This document shows, piece by piece, positions 43,798 through 52,570 of a DNA stretch of 64,000 nt. Each line of letters begins with the position of its first letter. Position 1 is the first letter of the stretch. Both the position numbers and the translations under genes were made by a program. The DNA comes from Magnetococcales bacterium. Its GTDB lineage: Bacteria; Pseudomonadota; Magnetococcia; Magnetococcales; Magnetaquicoccaceae. The stretch covers positions 1-64,000 of the forward strand of contig JADGAR010000011.1 of the NCBI GenBank assembly GCA_015231915.1, given 5' to 3'. The notes beneath the pieces are model-generated. The model had not been told where the DNA came from. It worked only from the letters and a program-made list of their open reading frames with translations, and did not search any database.

Positions 43798-45941
43798 ACG
43801 CCCCGACCTTCCATCCCACACGGCACATCAAACACATCGCCCTGATGCTGGGCCTGGGCGTCACCATCGGCGTGGTGCGCTGGATCTATCCCGGACTGCT
43901 GGAAAGCTACATCGGGGTGACCAACGCCCCCCTGACCTATGCCAACAGCGTGGCCTTGAGCGAACGGGAGTTCGAAACCCTGGCCGACTCCCTGACCCGC
44001 TCCCATCGCGAGGAGCGCGCCCTGGCGAAAACCGCGGACGAGGAAGTCCCCTTCGCCCGGCGTCTGAAGGTCAACCTGCTGATGAAGACCGGCTCCTTCG
44101 CCAAAGAGGCCCCCTACCCGCACATCCAGTACTTCCGCAAGGCCGGCATCCGCCAGTATCAGGGACCGGAGACCTGTCTCGGCTGCCATGCGACCATCAA
44201 GGTCACGGACGAACAGGGCCGGATCCAGGAAGTGAATACCATGCAAGACGTGGTGGAGTCGGTACACTTCAAGTTCCAGAGCACCTCCAGCGGCTTTTCC
44301 ACCTACGGCTTCGATGGTCGCCAGGTCAACGGCCCAGGCACCCGCCCGGTTCCGGTGGGCAAGATCGACCGGGCCTGCGGGGTGCCTGGCTCCTTCACCT
44401 GGACCGGCTGGGCCGATCTGGTCACCACCAAACCGGCGCACGCCAACGGTGGCAGCGAAACCCGCAGCGAAGGATGCGGGCAATGCCACATCGGCGGCGG
44501 CTACCACCCGGCCACGGAACAGATGCTCCCCCTCCACGACGCCCCGAAGAGCGCCAAGGCCGGCATCGACTGCCTCATCTGCCACAGCCCCACCTACGAC
44601 ATGAACGAGCGCTACGTGATCGAGGACGGCAAAGGTCGCCGCTGGAACCAGGACCGCTCCATGAAGGCGGCCCTCACCGTCGGCCCGCCGACCAGCCAAA
44701 CCTGTCTGTATTGCCATCAGCACAACATGGGCGGCGATCTGGAAAAATCCCTGCCCCCAGGCGCGGCCCCGGACAATCTGGGCCACAAGAACAAACGGCT
44801 GCTCCATCCGGGCGCCAAGCGGGGCACGTCGATCCAGCCGGAACACGATGTCCACGCCGCTGCCGGCATGGTCTGCACCGACTGCCACAAACCGCAGGGC
44901 CACAAGATCCCGCGCGGCACCATGGGCGTGGACCTGGTGGCCAACGACCTGCCCGGCAGGAAGGTCGATTGCGAGTCCTGCCATACGGCGGCCCCCCACG
45001 TGAAGGACCCGGAGGATCGGGCGCTGCTCAACGGTCACGTCGCCCGCGTCTCCTGCGAGGCGTGCCATATCAAGAAACTGCGTGACGACAACACCGTGCT
45101 GCGCGACTGGATCCATCCGGTCTGGAACGAGGAGGAAGGGGCCTACGTCTTCAAGGATGTCTATCAAAGCGGCGAAGCGGGACGCGGTTTCACCTTCCTG
45201 TGGTTCAACGGCAATGGCACCTTCCTGGCCAATGCCCTGGGCGACAACCCGGTGGGGGACGGCTCCTACAACCCGCTGATGCGCCAACTGGCCAAAATCG
45301 AGGATCCCAAGGCCATCGATGCGATCCGCAACGCGGCCATCGCGTTGCAAAAACACTATCCGGACCTCGACGTGGAAAAATATGTCCGGGAGGCCACCGA
45401 TCCCCTGTCGAGCCTCTCCCCGGAGATGCTCGCAAAACGCAAAAAGATGATTGAAGAAAAAATCCGTCCCATCATGGCCAAGGGACAAAGCAAGATCTAT
45501 CCCTTCAAGGTGTTCAACGCCATCATGTACGAGGACATGAACAACCAGGGTCCCTTCGGCGCGATGATCCTGCCCTTCGACTATCCTTCCTACTACGAGG
45601 GGGGCAACCCGCTGGCCTCGGTGAAGAAGGCCCTCGGGCATCCGATCATCCAGCGCATGTACCAGACCCCGTTCAAGTTCTTCATGATGGACGAGTTCAT
45701 GCGCTACTTCGGCGTGGAGCAGTGGAAGGCGGAATACCCGGTGGACAAGACGGGCAATTTGCAAAATGTCGAAGCCCACTGGATGCGGCAGATGGGATCG
45801 CTGATGATCAACCACGGCATTCGGAAAGAGGGGCGCGGCTGCAAGGACTGCCATGCCAAGAGCGGCATCCTCGACTTCGCTGCCCTGGGGTATCCGCCGG
45901 AACGGGCGGAGGAACTGCGCAACCTGCCGGAACTGCGTTAA
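43794..45941 (+). CDS. Octahaem cytochrome c, putative periplasmic reductase
   Basis: The 715-residue protein has an uncleaved-looking N-terminal helix (about 13-35) and eight C-x-x-C-H motifs: CLGCH, CGQCH, CLICH, CLYCH, CTDCH, CESCH, CEACH and, far downstream near residue 683, CKDCH. Seven lie between about 130 and 430; the 250-residue stretch before the last has none. It may be related to the octahaem tetrathionate reductase/hydroxylamine oxidoreductase superfamily, but at 715 residues it is longer than the usual 450-550, and no lysine-ligated C-x-x-C-K site is seen. Substrate cannot be read from sequence: sulfur oxyanions, nitrogen oxides or an extracellular acceptor are all possible. It closes the operon. 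Confidence 0.85.
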   Translation: MNAPTFHPTRHIKHIALMLGLGVTIGVVRWIYPGLLESYIGVTNAPLTYANSVALSEREFETLADSLTRSHREERALAKTADEEVPFARRLKVNLLMKTGSFAKEAPYPHIQYFRKAGIRQYQGPETCLGCHATIKVTDEQGRIQEVNTMQDVVESVHFKFQSTSSGFSTYGFDGRQVNGPGTRPVPVGKIDRACGVPGSFTWTGWADLVTTKPAHANGGSETRSEGCGQCHIGGGYHPATEQMLPLHDAPKSAKAGIDCLICHSPTYDMNERYVIEDGKGRRWNQDRSMKAALTVGPPTSQTCLYCHQHNMGGDLEKSLPPGAAPDNLGHKNKRLLHPGAKRGTSIQPEHDVHAAAGMVCTDCHKPQGHKIPRGTMGVDLVANDLPGRKVDCESCHTAAPHVKDPEDRALLNGHVARVSCEACHIKKLRDDNTVLRDWIHPVWNEEEGAYVFKDVYQSGEAGRGFTFLWFNGNGTFLANALGDNPVGDGSYNPLMRQLAKIEDPKAIDAIRNAAIALQKHYPDLDVEKYVREATDPLSSLSPEMLAKRKKMIEEKIRPIMAKGQSKIYPFKVFNAIMYEDMNNQGPFGAMILPFDYPSYYEGGNPLASVKKALGHPIIQRMYQTPFKFFMMDEFMRYFGVEQWKAEYPVDKTGNLQNVEAHWMRQMGSLMINHGIRKEGRGCKDCHAKSGILDFAALGYPPERAEELRNLPELR

Positions 45942-46339
45942 GGCCCTGCCGATGCCTCACAACCGGGCGGGGGAGACCCCGCCCGTACTCGCAAGGAAGG
46001 AAGGCACTCGCCATGATGGAGGATCCGCCTGACCTCATCGAACTCGGTGATCAAACCCACGGGGGGCTGGACGAGAAACCGCACCCCCACCCCGGTTTCG
46101 GTCAGACGCGCCACTTGACAGGGAATGATCCGGCACAGCGTCAAGGGCAAGTGGTGCAGCAGACCGGTCTCCCCCACATCGATCCGAATGGGTGGATAGC
46201 CCAGCTCGAACAGAAGGCCGCTTTCGCTGACATTGATCGTCATGCCGATGTAGGCACGCATGCCGCCCAATTCCAGCAGCACCCGACTCTGCAACTCATA
46301 GCGTTCCGCCCGAGGCGGACACTCTTCGGCGCTCTTCAT
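45938..46339 (-). CDS. Small PilZ-domain protein
   Basis: The 133-residue protein is essentially a single PilZ domain: an N-terminal R-A-E-R-Y-E-L-Q-S-R basic stretch, then M-T-I-N-V-S-E-S-G-L-L-F (the N-x-S-x-x-G motif) and closing beta strands up to about residue 110. It should bind c-di-GMP. The last 20 residues are Gly/Pro-rich and coincide with a perfect GC hairpin, so the true functional end may lie earlier. Its stop overlaps the end of the octahaem gene by 4 nt in convergent orientation. An operator-like inverted repeat lies 57-86 nt upstream of its start. Confidence 0.75.
   Translation of the reverse strand: MKSAEECPPRAERYELQSRVLLELGGMRAYIGMTINVSESGLLFELGYPPIRIDVGETGLLHHLPLTLCRIIPCQVARLTETGVGVRFLVQPPVGLITEFDEVRRILHHGECLPSLRVRAGSPPPGCEASAGP
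45964..45985. terminator. GNRA-capped GC hairpin after the octahaem cytochrome gene
   Basis: CGGGCGGGG (45964-45972) and CCCCGCCCG (45977-45985) form a perfect 9-bp stem closed by a GAGA tetraloop, 22 nt after the octahaem stop. No T-run follows on either strand. It is probably a Rho-assisted end point or RNA-stability element, and it lies inside the 3' end of the PilZ gene. Confidence 0.5.
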
Positions 46340-46395
46340 GGTCTGAGTTCCGTTACGAACGTTTGTTTAGAACAATGATACCGTAACAGACCATT

Positions 46396-46425
46396 TTGTG
46401 ACAAGCAAGCAAAAATATGTCACAA
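46396..46425. promoter_or_regulatory. Operator-like inverted repeat between the PilZ gene and gatC
   Basis: TTGTGACA (46396-46403) and TGTCACAA (46418-46425) form a perfect 8-bp inverted repeat with 14 nt between arms, so arm centres are 22 nt apart, two helical turns. The TGTGA/TCACA cores resemble CRP/FNR half-sites, but the spacing is not the 6 nt of that family. The 219-nt gap between the PilZ gene and gatC holds nothing else clear. Confidence 0.5.
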
Positions 46426-46567
46426 CGCACACGCCTGCCATCTGGAGAATGATGAAGCAACAAGAAGGAGTTGATGACGACACCATCCAGCCGCTTGCCC
46501 CACCCGCTTCGTTGTGATAAGCTGATGGAATCCTCATTGATCAACCTTCAAAATCCGGATGCTTCCG

Positions 46568-46855
46568 ATGTCCATCACCGCCGACACGGTACGCCATGTG
46601 GCCACCCTGGCCCGCCTGGAGATCTCCCCGGAGGAGATCGACACCTACGCCGAACAACTCAACCGCATCCTGGGGCTGATGGAACAGTTGCGCCAGATCC
46701 CCACCGACGGGATCGAACCCATGTCCCACGCCGTGGAAATGACTTTGCCGGAACGAGAGGATCGGGTGGTCAACGCCGACCGCCGCGACGCCCTGCTCGC
46801 CAACGCCCCGGACGCGGAGGAAGGGTGTTTCCGCGTGCCGAAAATCATCGAATGA
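46568..46855 (+). CDS. gatC: Asp-tRNA(Asn)/Glu-tRNA(Gln) amidotransferase subunit C
   Basis: The 95-residue protein has the GatC pattern: [10 protein letters not shown] near the start, [10 protein letters not shown], and P-M-S-H-A-V-E near the middle, ending in F-R-V-P-K-I-I-E. It bridges GatA and GatB in the cytoplasmic transamidosome. Two starts three codons apart (46559 and 46568) are possible; 46568 gives the common M-S-I-T start. It leads a gatCAB operon with a 16-nt gap to gatA. Confidence 0.95.
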   Translation: MSITADTVRHVATLARLEISPEEIDTYAEQLNRILGLMEQLRQIPTDGIEPMSHAVEMTLPEREDRVVNADRRDALLANAPDAEEGCFRVPKIIE

Positions 46856-46871
46856 AAGGGAACAGCCGAAC

Positions 46872-48344
46872 GTGGAATCCGCCCTCCCCACCCTCGCCGC
46901 AGCCAGCCGGGCACTGGCCGCCGGAACCGTCTCCTCCCTGGAGCTGACCCGCGCCTGCCTGCAACGCATTGCCCGGCTCAACCCGGAGATCAACGCCTTC
47001 ATCACCATCGACGAGGAAGGCGCATTGCAGGCCGCCCGCGAGGCCGACGCCCGCATCGCCCGCAAGGAGCATACCCCGCTGACCGGCATCCCGCTGGCCA
47101 TCAAGGACATCTTCTGCACCCAAGGGCTGCGCACCACCTGCGCCTCTGCCATGCTGGCCAACTTCATCCCCCCCTACGAATCGACCGTCACAGGCCGCCT
47201 GCGAACCGCCGGCGCGGTCCTCCTGGGGAAGACCAACATGGACGAGTTCGCCATGGGCTCCTCCAACGAGACCTCCCACTTCGGCCCGGTGCGCAACCCC
47301 TGGGACCTCGACCGGACCCCGGGCGGCTCCTCGGGAGGCTCCGCCGCCGCCATGGCCGCCGGCATGTGCCTGGGGGCGCTGGGCACCGATACCGGCGGCT
47401 CCATCCGGCAACCCGCCGCCCTCACCGGCATCACGGGACTCAAGCCCACCTACGGTCGGGTCTCCCGCTTCGGCATGATCGCCTTCGCCTCCTCCCTGGA
47501 TCAGGCAGGTCCCATGACCCGCACCGTCGAGGATGCTGCCCTGCTGCTGCAGGTCATGGCCGGTCACGACCCCCTGGACGCCACCAGCATCGACGCCCCG
47601 GTCCCGGATTACGCGGCGGCCCTCCCGTGCGACCTGCGCGACGTGCGCATCGGCATCCCGGAGGAATATTTTGGCAATGGCCTCAACCACGAGATCCGCG
47701 CTGCCATCGAGGCGGTTCAGGAGGTCTACCGGGAACTGGGAGCCACCCTGGTCCCCATCTCCCTGCCCATGACCGGACACGCCATCCCGACCTATTACAT
47801 CATCGCCCCGGCAGAGGCCTCCTCCAATCTGGCCCGCTACGACGGCATCCGCTTCGGACACCGCGCCGACCAGCCCAAAGACCTGCGCGACCTCTACTGC
47901 CGCACCCGCGCCGAAGGATTCGGCCCAGAGGTCAAGCGCCGCATCATGCTGGGGACCTACGTCCTCTCCTCCGGCTATTACGATGCCTACTACCGCAAGG
48001 CCCAGCAGGTCCGCCGCCTCATCGCCGAGGATTTTTCCACTGCTTTCGCCAAGCATCGGCTCACCGCCATCCTCACCCCCACCTCCCCGGAGACGGCCTT
48101 TCTGCTGGGTGAAAAAAACCAGGACCCGGTGAGCATGTACCTCTCGGACATCGACACCATCAACGTCAATCTCGCGGGACTGCCGGCCATCTCCCTGCCC
48201 TGCGGCCTCGACGCCAGGGGGCTGCCCATCGGCTTTCAGCTCATCGGTCGTCCCCTGGACGAACCCGCCATCCTGGCCACCGGCCATGCCTTTCAGCAGG
48301 CCACCCGCTGGCATGCCCACACACCCCCCGGGGTAACGCCATGA
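46872..48344 (+). CDS. gatA: Asp-tRNA(Asn)/Glu-tRNA(Gln) amidotransferase subunit A
   Basis: The 490-residue amidase-signature protein has the catalytic Lys in A-I-K-D near residue 77 and the Ser-rich segment G-G-S-S-G-G-S-A near 154. It also has the G-S-I-R-Q-P-A-A motif with the acylated Ser. It releases ammonia from glutamine for GatB. The start is a GTG at 46872. The stop overlaps the gatB ATG (48341-48344, ATGA). Length is as expected. Confidence 0.97.
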   Translation: MESALPTLAAASRALAAGTVSSLELTRACLQRIARLNPEINAFITIDEEGALQAAREADARIARKEHTPLTGIPLAIKDIFCTQGLRTTCASAMLANFIPPYESTVTGRLRTAGAVLLGKTNMDEFAMGSSNETSHFGPVRNPWDLDRTPGGSSGGSAAAMAAGMCLGALGTDTGGSIRQPAALTGITGLKPTYGRVSRFGMIAFASSLDQAGPMTRTVEDAALLLQVMAGHDPLDATSIDAPVPDYAAALPCDLRDVRIGIPEEYFGNGLNHEIRAAIEAVQEVYRELGATLVPISLPMTGHAIPTYYIIAPAEASSNLARYDGIRFGHRADQPKDLRDLYCRTRAEGFGPEVKRRIMLGTYVLSSGYYDAYYRKAQQVRRLIAEDFSTAFAKHRLTAILTPTSPETAFLLGEKNQDPVSMYLSDIDTINVNLAGLPAISLPCGLDARGLPIGFQLIGRPLDEPAILATGHAFQQATRWHAHTPPGVTP

Positions 48345-49792
48345 GTACCGACTTCGAAACCGTGATCGGCCTGGAGATTCATACCCAGCTCCTCACCCGC
48401 TCCAAGATCTTCTGCGGCTGCCCCAACCGGTTCGGCGCCGCCCCCAACACCCAGATCTGCCCGGTGTGCGCCGCCTTTCCGGGGGTCCTGCCGGTGCTCA
48501 ACCGCGCGGTGCTCGACATGGCCATCCGGACCGGACTGGCGGTCAACGGCCAAATCCGCCTGCGCAACGAGTTCGCCCGCAAGAACTATTTCTACCCGGA
48601 TCTGCCCGCCGGCTATCAGATCTCCCAGTTCGAACTCCCCATCGTCGAGCACGGCGAACTGATCATCGAACCCGAGGGGGCGCCCAGCAGGCGCATCGGC
48701 ATCACCCGCATCCACATGGAGGTGGACGCGGGCAAAAACCTGCACGAGGGGATCCAGGGGGCCTCCTGGGTGGACCTCAACCGCACCGGCACCCCCTTGC
48801 TGGAAATCGTCTCGGAACCCGACCTGCGTTCCGCCGCCGAGGCCGGGGCCTATCTGAAAAAACTGCGCTCCATCGTCCGCTATCTCGAGGTGTGCGACGG
48901 CAACATGGAGGAAGGCTCCTTCCGTTGCGACGCCAACGTCTCCGTGCGGCCCCGCGGGGCGGAGCGCTTCGGCACCCGCGCCGAGGTCAAGAACCTCAAC
49001 TCCATCCGCAACGTCATGCGGGCCATCGAATACGAGGCCCAGCGCCAGATCGACCTGATCGAAAGCGGCGGCAAGGTGGTCCAGGAGACCCGCCTCTGGG
49101 ACGCCAACCAGAACCTCACCCGCTCCATGCGCGGCAAGGAGGAGGCCCACGACTACCGCTACTTTCCGGAACCGGACCTGCCGCCGGTGGTGATCGCACC
49201 GGAGCGGATCGCCGCCATCCGCGCCACCATGCCGGAACTGCCGGATGCCAAAGCCCGGCGTTTCCGCGACACCCTCGGCCTCTCCGAATACGACGCCGGG
49301 GTGCTGACCGCCAGCCACGAACTGGCCGGTTATTTCGAGGCCACCCTCGCCGGGGCCGCCCCCGCCGACGCCAAAAGCGTCGCCAACTGGGTGACCGGCG
49401 ACCTGCTGGGCCGCATCAACAAGGAAGGACTGGAGATCACCGCCTCCCCGGTCCCGGCCCAGGCCTTGGGCGCCTTGATCGCCATGATCCAGGAGAACGT
49501 CATCTCCGGCAAGATCGCCAAGACCGTTTTTGCGCTCCTTTGGGAACAGGGCGGCGGCGACCCGCGCCGCATCGTGGCGGAAAAGGGCCTCAACCAGGTG
49601 ACCGACCAGGGGGCCATCGAGGCCGAAGTGGACCGGATCCTCGCCCTCCACCCGGAAAAGATCGCCCAGTACCAGGCCGGCAAAAGCCAGTTGCTGGGCT
49701 TTTTCGTTGGCGAGATCATGAAGGCCACCCGTGGCAAGGCCAATCCGGGCGTGGTCAACGAACTGCTGAAAAACCGGCTCCAGACCTCTTGA
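48341..49792 (+). CDS. gatB: Asp-tRNA(Asn)/Glu-tRNA(Gln) amidotransferase subunit B
   Basis: The 483-residue protein starts with the family hallmark [10 protein letters not shown]. It has the zinc-type cysteines C-G-C-P and C-P-V-C near residues 26-45, the kinase-like core with R-N-Y-F-Y-P-D-L-P-like sequence near 85, and a C-terminal YqeY-like helical tail. It activates and amidates mischarged tRNA using ammonia from GatA. A T-rich stretch follows the stop at 49805-49815, but no clear hairpin precedes it. Confidence 0.97.
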   Translation: MSTDFETVIGLEIHTQLLTRSKIFCGCPNRFGAAPNTQICPVCAAFPGVLPVLNRAVLDMAIRTGLAVNGQIRLRNEFARKNYFYPDLPAGYQISQFELPIVEHGELIIEPEGAPSRRIGITRIHMEVDAGKNLHEGIQGASWVDLNRTGTPLLEIVSEPDLRSAAEAGAYLKKLRSIVRYLEVCDGNMEEGSFRCDANVSVRPRGAERFGTRAEVKNLNSIRNVMRAIEYEAQRQIDLIESGGKVVQETRLWDANQNLTRSMRGKEEAHDYRYFPEPDLPPVVIAPERIAAIRATMPELPDAKARRFRDTLGLSEYDAGVLTASHELAGYFEATLAGAAPADAKSVANWVTGDLLGRINKEGLEITASPVPAQALGALIAMIQENVISGKIAKTVFALLWEQGGGDPRRIVAEKGLNQVTDQGAIEAEVDRILALHPEKIAQYQAGKSQLLGFFVGEIMKATRGKANPGVVNELLKNRLQTS

Positions 49793-49883
49793 TGCGGTTG
49801 GGTGCATTTTTTTATTGACAAAAAAATGGCGCCCGTTCACACTTTGCTCCAGTTCCCATTCACTTGTCGGGAGAAACTTTGCC

Positions 49884-50093
49884 ATGATTGGTGTTGTGAA
49901 TGACTTGACGGAAAGGGCACTCGAAGTTGGCAGGTCCTATTCCAGAGCGCTGGACGAAACGACCAAGCAAAAAGTTTCAGAAACCCTGGACCTCAAACCT
50001 TTGGTAACCAAGGCGATTAACGGCAACTTTGAACTGCCCGCCTACACCGTCAACATTTCCAGCGCGGCCAGGGCACGGGCTGTGGCAGCCTGA
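49884..50093 (+). CDS. Small hypothetical protein
   Basis: A 69-residue frame with a good GGGAGAAA ribosome-binding site about 8 nt before its ATG. The sequence is hydrophilic, mostly helical by composition, with no Cys and no membrane segment. A TTGACA box lies at 49815-49820 without a good -10 partner. Its stop overlaps the start of the exported rhodanese gene (TGATG at 50091-50095), which supports it being translated. I do not recognise the family. Confidence 0.5.
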   Translation: MIGVVNDLTERALEVGRSYSRALDETTKQKVSETLDLKPLVTKAINGNFELPAYTVNISSAARARAVAA

Positions 50094-50827
50094 TGCCTGT
50101 TCGCCCACCCCCTTCGATCGTCCACTGGTGGGTCACGGGGGTATTGCTTCTGTTGTCGTCCCTGGCGGGTGCGGCGGAACCGGATCCCTATCCGGTCAAG
50201 ATCACCGCCACCCTGCCCTATGTCGATCTGCCCAAGCTCGATAACGGCAAGGACGTGCGCCTGCAACGGGACCAGAATCCCGACAGCGTGCTGGATTTCG
50301 ATTTCTCCTTCATCGCGCGCAAGTGTCCCCCCTTCTGCATTCAACCGATGGTCCTCAGCCCAGGGGTGGAGACCATCGCCGAACTCGAGGTGATCGAGGT
50401 CATCAAGCGCATCGCCCAACAGGATCAGTCCCTGCTGCTGATCGACTCCCGCACCGACGAATGGCTCAGGAAGGGAATGATCCCCGGCGCCATTTCCATC
50501 CCCTGGACCCGCCTGCATCACAAGCATACCGACCGGGCCACCCTGATGGAGATCCTGGAAATGCAGTTCGGGGTCGCCAAGGAAGACGACCTGCTCAATT
50601 TCCAGAACGCCAAGACCCTGGTCTTTTATTGCAACGGCAACTGGTGCGGCCAGTCCCCGACCAGCATACGCTCACTGTTATTACTTGGTTATCCGCCACA
50701 TAAGCTCAAGTGGTATCGTGACGGCATGCAGGCCTGGATGATGCTTGGGCTGACCACGGTCAAACCCCACCAGGATGCCCAGCCCGCATCCGGGGAGCCG
50801 AAAAAGCCCGCCGAGGAGACACCATGA
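50093..50827 (+). CDS. Exported rhodanese-like domain protein
   Basis: The 244-residue protein has a signal peptide (about 1-27, ending A-G-A-A-E). About 80 residues of unknown type follow, carrying C-P-P-F-C, then a rhodanese domain (about 100-215): L-L-I-D-S-R-T-D near residue 120 and the active-site loop C-N-G-N-W-C-G-Q-S-P near 182. That loop keeps the catalytic Cys. It is probably a periplasmic sulfurtransferase or a thiol-containing regulator. The C-terminal 25 residues are Pro/Glu-rich. Its start overlaps the small gene before it and it precedes the GGDEF gene by 22 nt. Confidence 0.82.
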   Translation: MPVRPPPSIVHWWVTGVLLLLSSLAGAAEPDPYPVKITATLPYVDLPKLDNGKDVRLQRDQNPDSVLDFDFSFIARKCPPFCIQPMVLSPGVETIAELEVIEVIKRIAQQDQSLLLIDSRTDEWLRKGMIPGAISIPWTRLHHKHTDRATLMEILEMQFGVAKEDDLLNFQNAKTLVFYCNGNWCGQSPTSIRSLLLLGYPPHKLKWYRDGMQAWMMLGLTTVKPHQDAQPASGEPKKPAEETP

Positions 50828-50849
50828 GCGACGGACGAGGAGCACGGCG

Positions 50850-52457
50850 ATGTGGCGCAACCGCAGTCTGATCTATCCCGCCGTCACCTTTCTGCTGGTG
50901 GCCATCGGGGTCACCCTGGCAGTGGGATACGCGATCAATTACGCCATCCTGGAAGATGTGCTGCGGGAACGGATGGCCCGTCAGGCCGAGCAGGTGGGCG
51001 GGGACGTGCGCCAGGCCCTGGAGAAGAAAATCACGCAACTGGAACGGTTCCAGGAGTCCTGGACGGCCAATTCCGGCAGCGATCTGCTGGATCCGGAATC
51101 CCCGGAGGCGGCCTGGAAACGGCTGGACAATCTCTTTCCGTTGTGGGGCGTGGATTTCATTCTGCTGCTGGATCCCGACGGACGGGTGATCCAGCGCATG
51201 CCCCGGGATTTCGGCGGCGGCTCCCCCTTGCCGATGGAGCGGGTGGCGGGCGACTTGCCCCGTCAGGCCCCCCTCTGGCGCGTGGCAGAGGTGGAGGGGG
51301 CATGGCGCATCCTGCTGTTCGCCCCGGTCGGACCACGCGGGGTGGAAAAACCCCATATCGTGGTGTTCGGCCAGAGCCTTTCCAGGATCGTTGCCGGGCT
51401 GCAGCGGGAAAATCCCAGCCGTCCGTTCCTGATCGCAGGGGAAAACGGGGTGGTGGCGGGATCCGCCCAGGAGTGGGCGGGCGCCCGCTATCTCCAGGAA
51501 AGCGCCACCGCCACCATCCGGGAAAACCGGGCGCGCATGGCGTTCGACAGCGACCTGCCCGTCAACCTGTATCATGCCCCGTTGCCGGTGCTGGACCGGA
51601 CCTTCGCCCTGGTGGTGCCGATCCCGCTGGAGGAGGCGCGCCGGGTGCTGACCAACAGCCGGCAGCGGCTGATCGGCTCCATGGGGTTCATCGTCCTGCT
51701 GTTGGCCGGTCTTGGGCTGGCCATGGAGCGGATTCTGCTGCGCCCCCTGCGCCAGTTGCGGGAAAAGGCCGCAGCGATGGTGCGGGCCTGCTCCGGGGAG
51801 GAACAGGCGCTCCACTTCGGCCCCGAGACACACGGCAACGAGATCGCCATGCTGGACCGGGCCATGGCGGAGGCGTCGGTGAAGCTGTACGCCCATGTCG
51901 CCCACCTGGTGGACACCAAGCAGTTGCTGGAGGGTCTGGCCCTCAAGGATCCGGTCACCCTGCTGGGGAACCGGCGCATGCTGGACGAGTTCCTGGGCAT
52001 CACCCTGGGGGGGTGCCGACGCAAGCAGCGTCCCCTGGCCCTGCTTTTGGTGGCTCCGGAGCAGATGACCGTGCCGTTCGGGGCCGAGGATCGCAACCGG
52101 ATTTTGCGCGAACTGGCCGAGCGGCTCTGCAAGCAGTTGCGCGGGGAGGACCTCGCCTTCCGGCTGGAGGGGGACGAATTCGTGGCCTTCGCCCCGGAAT
52201 GCGGCGACGAGGAGCAGGTACTCGCTTTGGTGTTCCGCCTGCATCGCGCCCTCGCCCAGCCCTATCCCCTCGCCGCCGGGCAGGTGGTCACCATCGACAT
52301 CCGCCTGGGTGTCGCGCTCTTTCCCGAGTCCGGCGACCAGGGAGAGACCCTGCTCGCCAACGCCAGAAGCGCCCTGGAACTGGCGCGCCGCAGCCGTCAT
52401 TACCCCTTCGCCATCCACAATCACCCGGAAGCCACCGACCCGGACGCCAACGATTGA
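50850..52457 (+). CDS. Membrane sensor with HAMP and degenerate GGDEF domain
   Basis: The 535-residue protein has a helix near 10-30, a periplasmic sensor of about 240 residues, a second helix near 272-295 and a HAMP-like linker. A GGDEF fold follows (about 365-520) with D-P-V-T-L-L-G-N-R-R near 368 and R-L-E-G-D-E-F near 436. The usual L-D-x-D-x-F-K metal-binding segment reads V-A-P-E-Q-M, and the N-D-x-x-G-H-x-x-G-D segment is missing. Diguanylate cyclase activity is therefore doubtful, and it may be a GTP or c-di-GMP sensor instead. No EAL domain follows. It is 22 nt downstream of the rhodanese gene. Confidence 0.8.
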   Translation: MWRNRSLIYPAVTFLLVAIGVTLAVGYAINYAILEDVLRERMARQAEQVGGDVRQALEKKITQLERFQESWTANSGSDLLDPESPEAAWKRLDNLFPLWGVDFILLLDPDGRVIQRMPRDFGGGSPLPMERVAGDLPRQAPLWRVAEVEGAWRILLFAPVGPRGVEKPHIVVFGQSLSRIVAGLQRENPSRPFLIAGENGVVAGSAQEWAGARYLQESATATIRENRARMAFDSDLPVNLYHAPLPVLDRTFALVVPIPLEEARRVLTNSRQRLIGSMGFIVLLLAGLGLAMERILLRPLRQLREKAAAMVRACSGEEQALHFGPETHGNEIAMLDRAMAEASVKLYAHVAHLVDTKQLLEGLALKDPVTLLGNRRMLDEFLGITLGGCRRKQRPLALLLVAPEQMTVPFGAEDRNRILRELAERLCKQLRGEDLAFRLEGDEFVAFAPECGDEEQVLALVFRLHRALAQPYPLAAGQVVTIDIRLGVALFPESGDQGETLLANARSALELARRSRHYPFAIHNHPEATDPDAND

Positions 52458-52570
52458 CGGGTGCCGCACCGCACCCGTTTTGTGATCCGTGCAACGATGC
52501 CGCAAGGCCAGGCACACATTTTTCTTGCCGAACTGGACCAGTTGACGGAATATGATGCAGAAGTCACGGC

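Noticed and set aside
43794-45941. Firm naming of the octahaem protein as tetrathionate reductase or hydroxylamine oxidoreductase
   Set aside because: Only the count of eight C-x-x-C-H motifs is secure. The protein is longer than typical members and the active-site ligand cannot be assigned by eye.
45964-45985. Calling the GAGA-loop hairpin an intrinsic terminator
   Set aside because: The stem is strong but no T-run follows on either strand, so I list it only as a possible Rho-assisted end.
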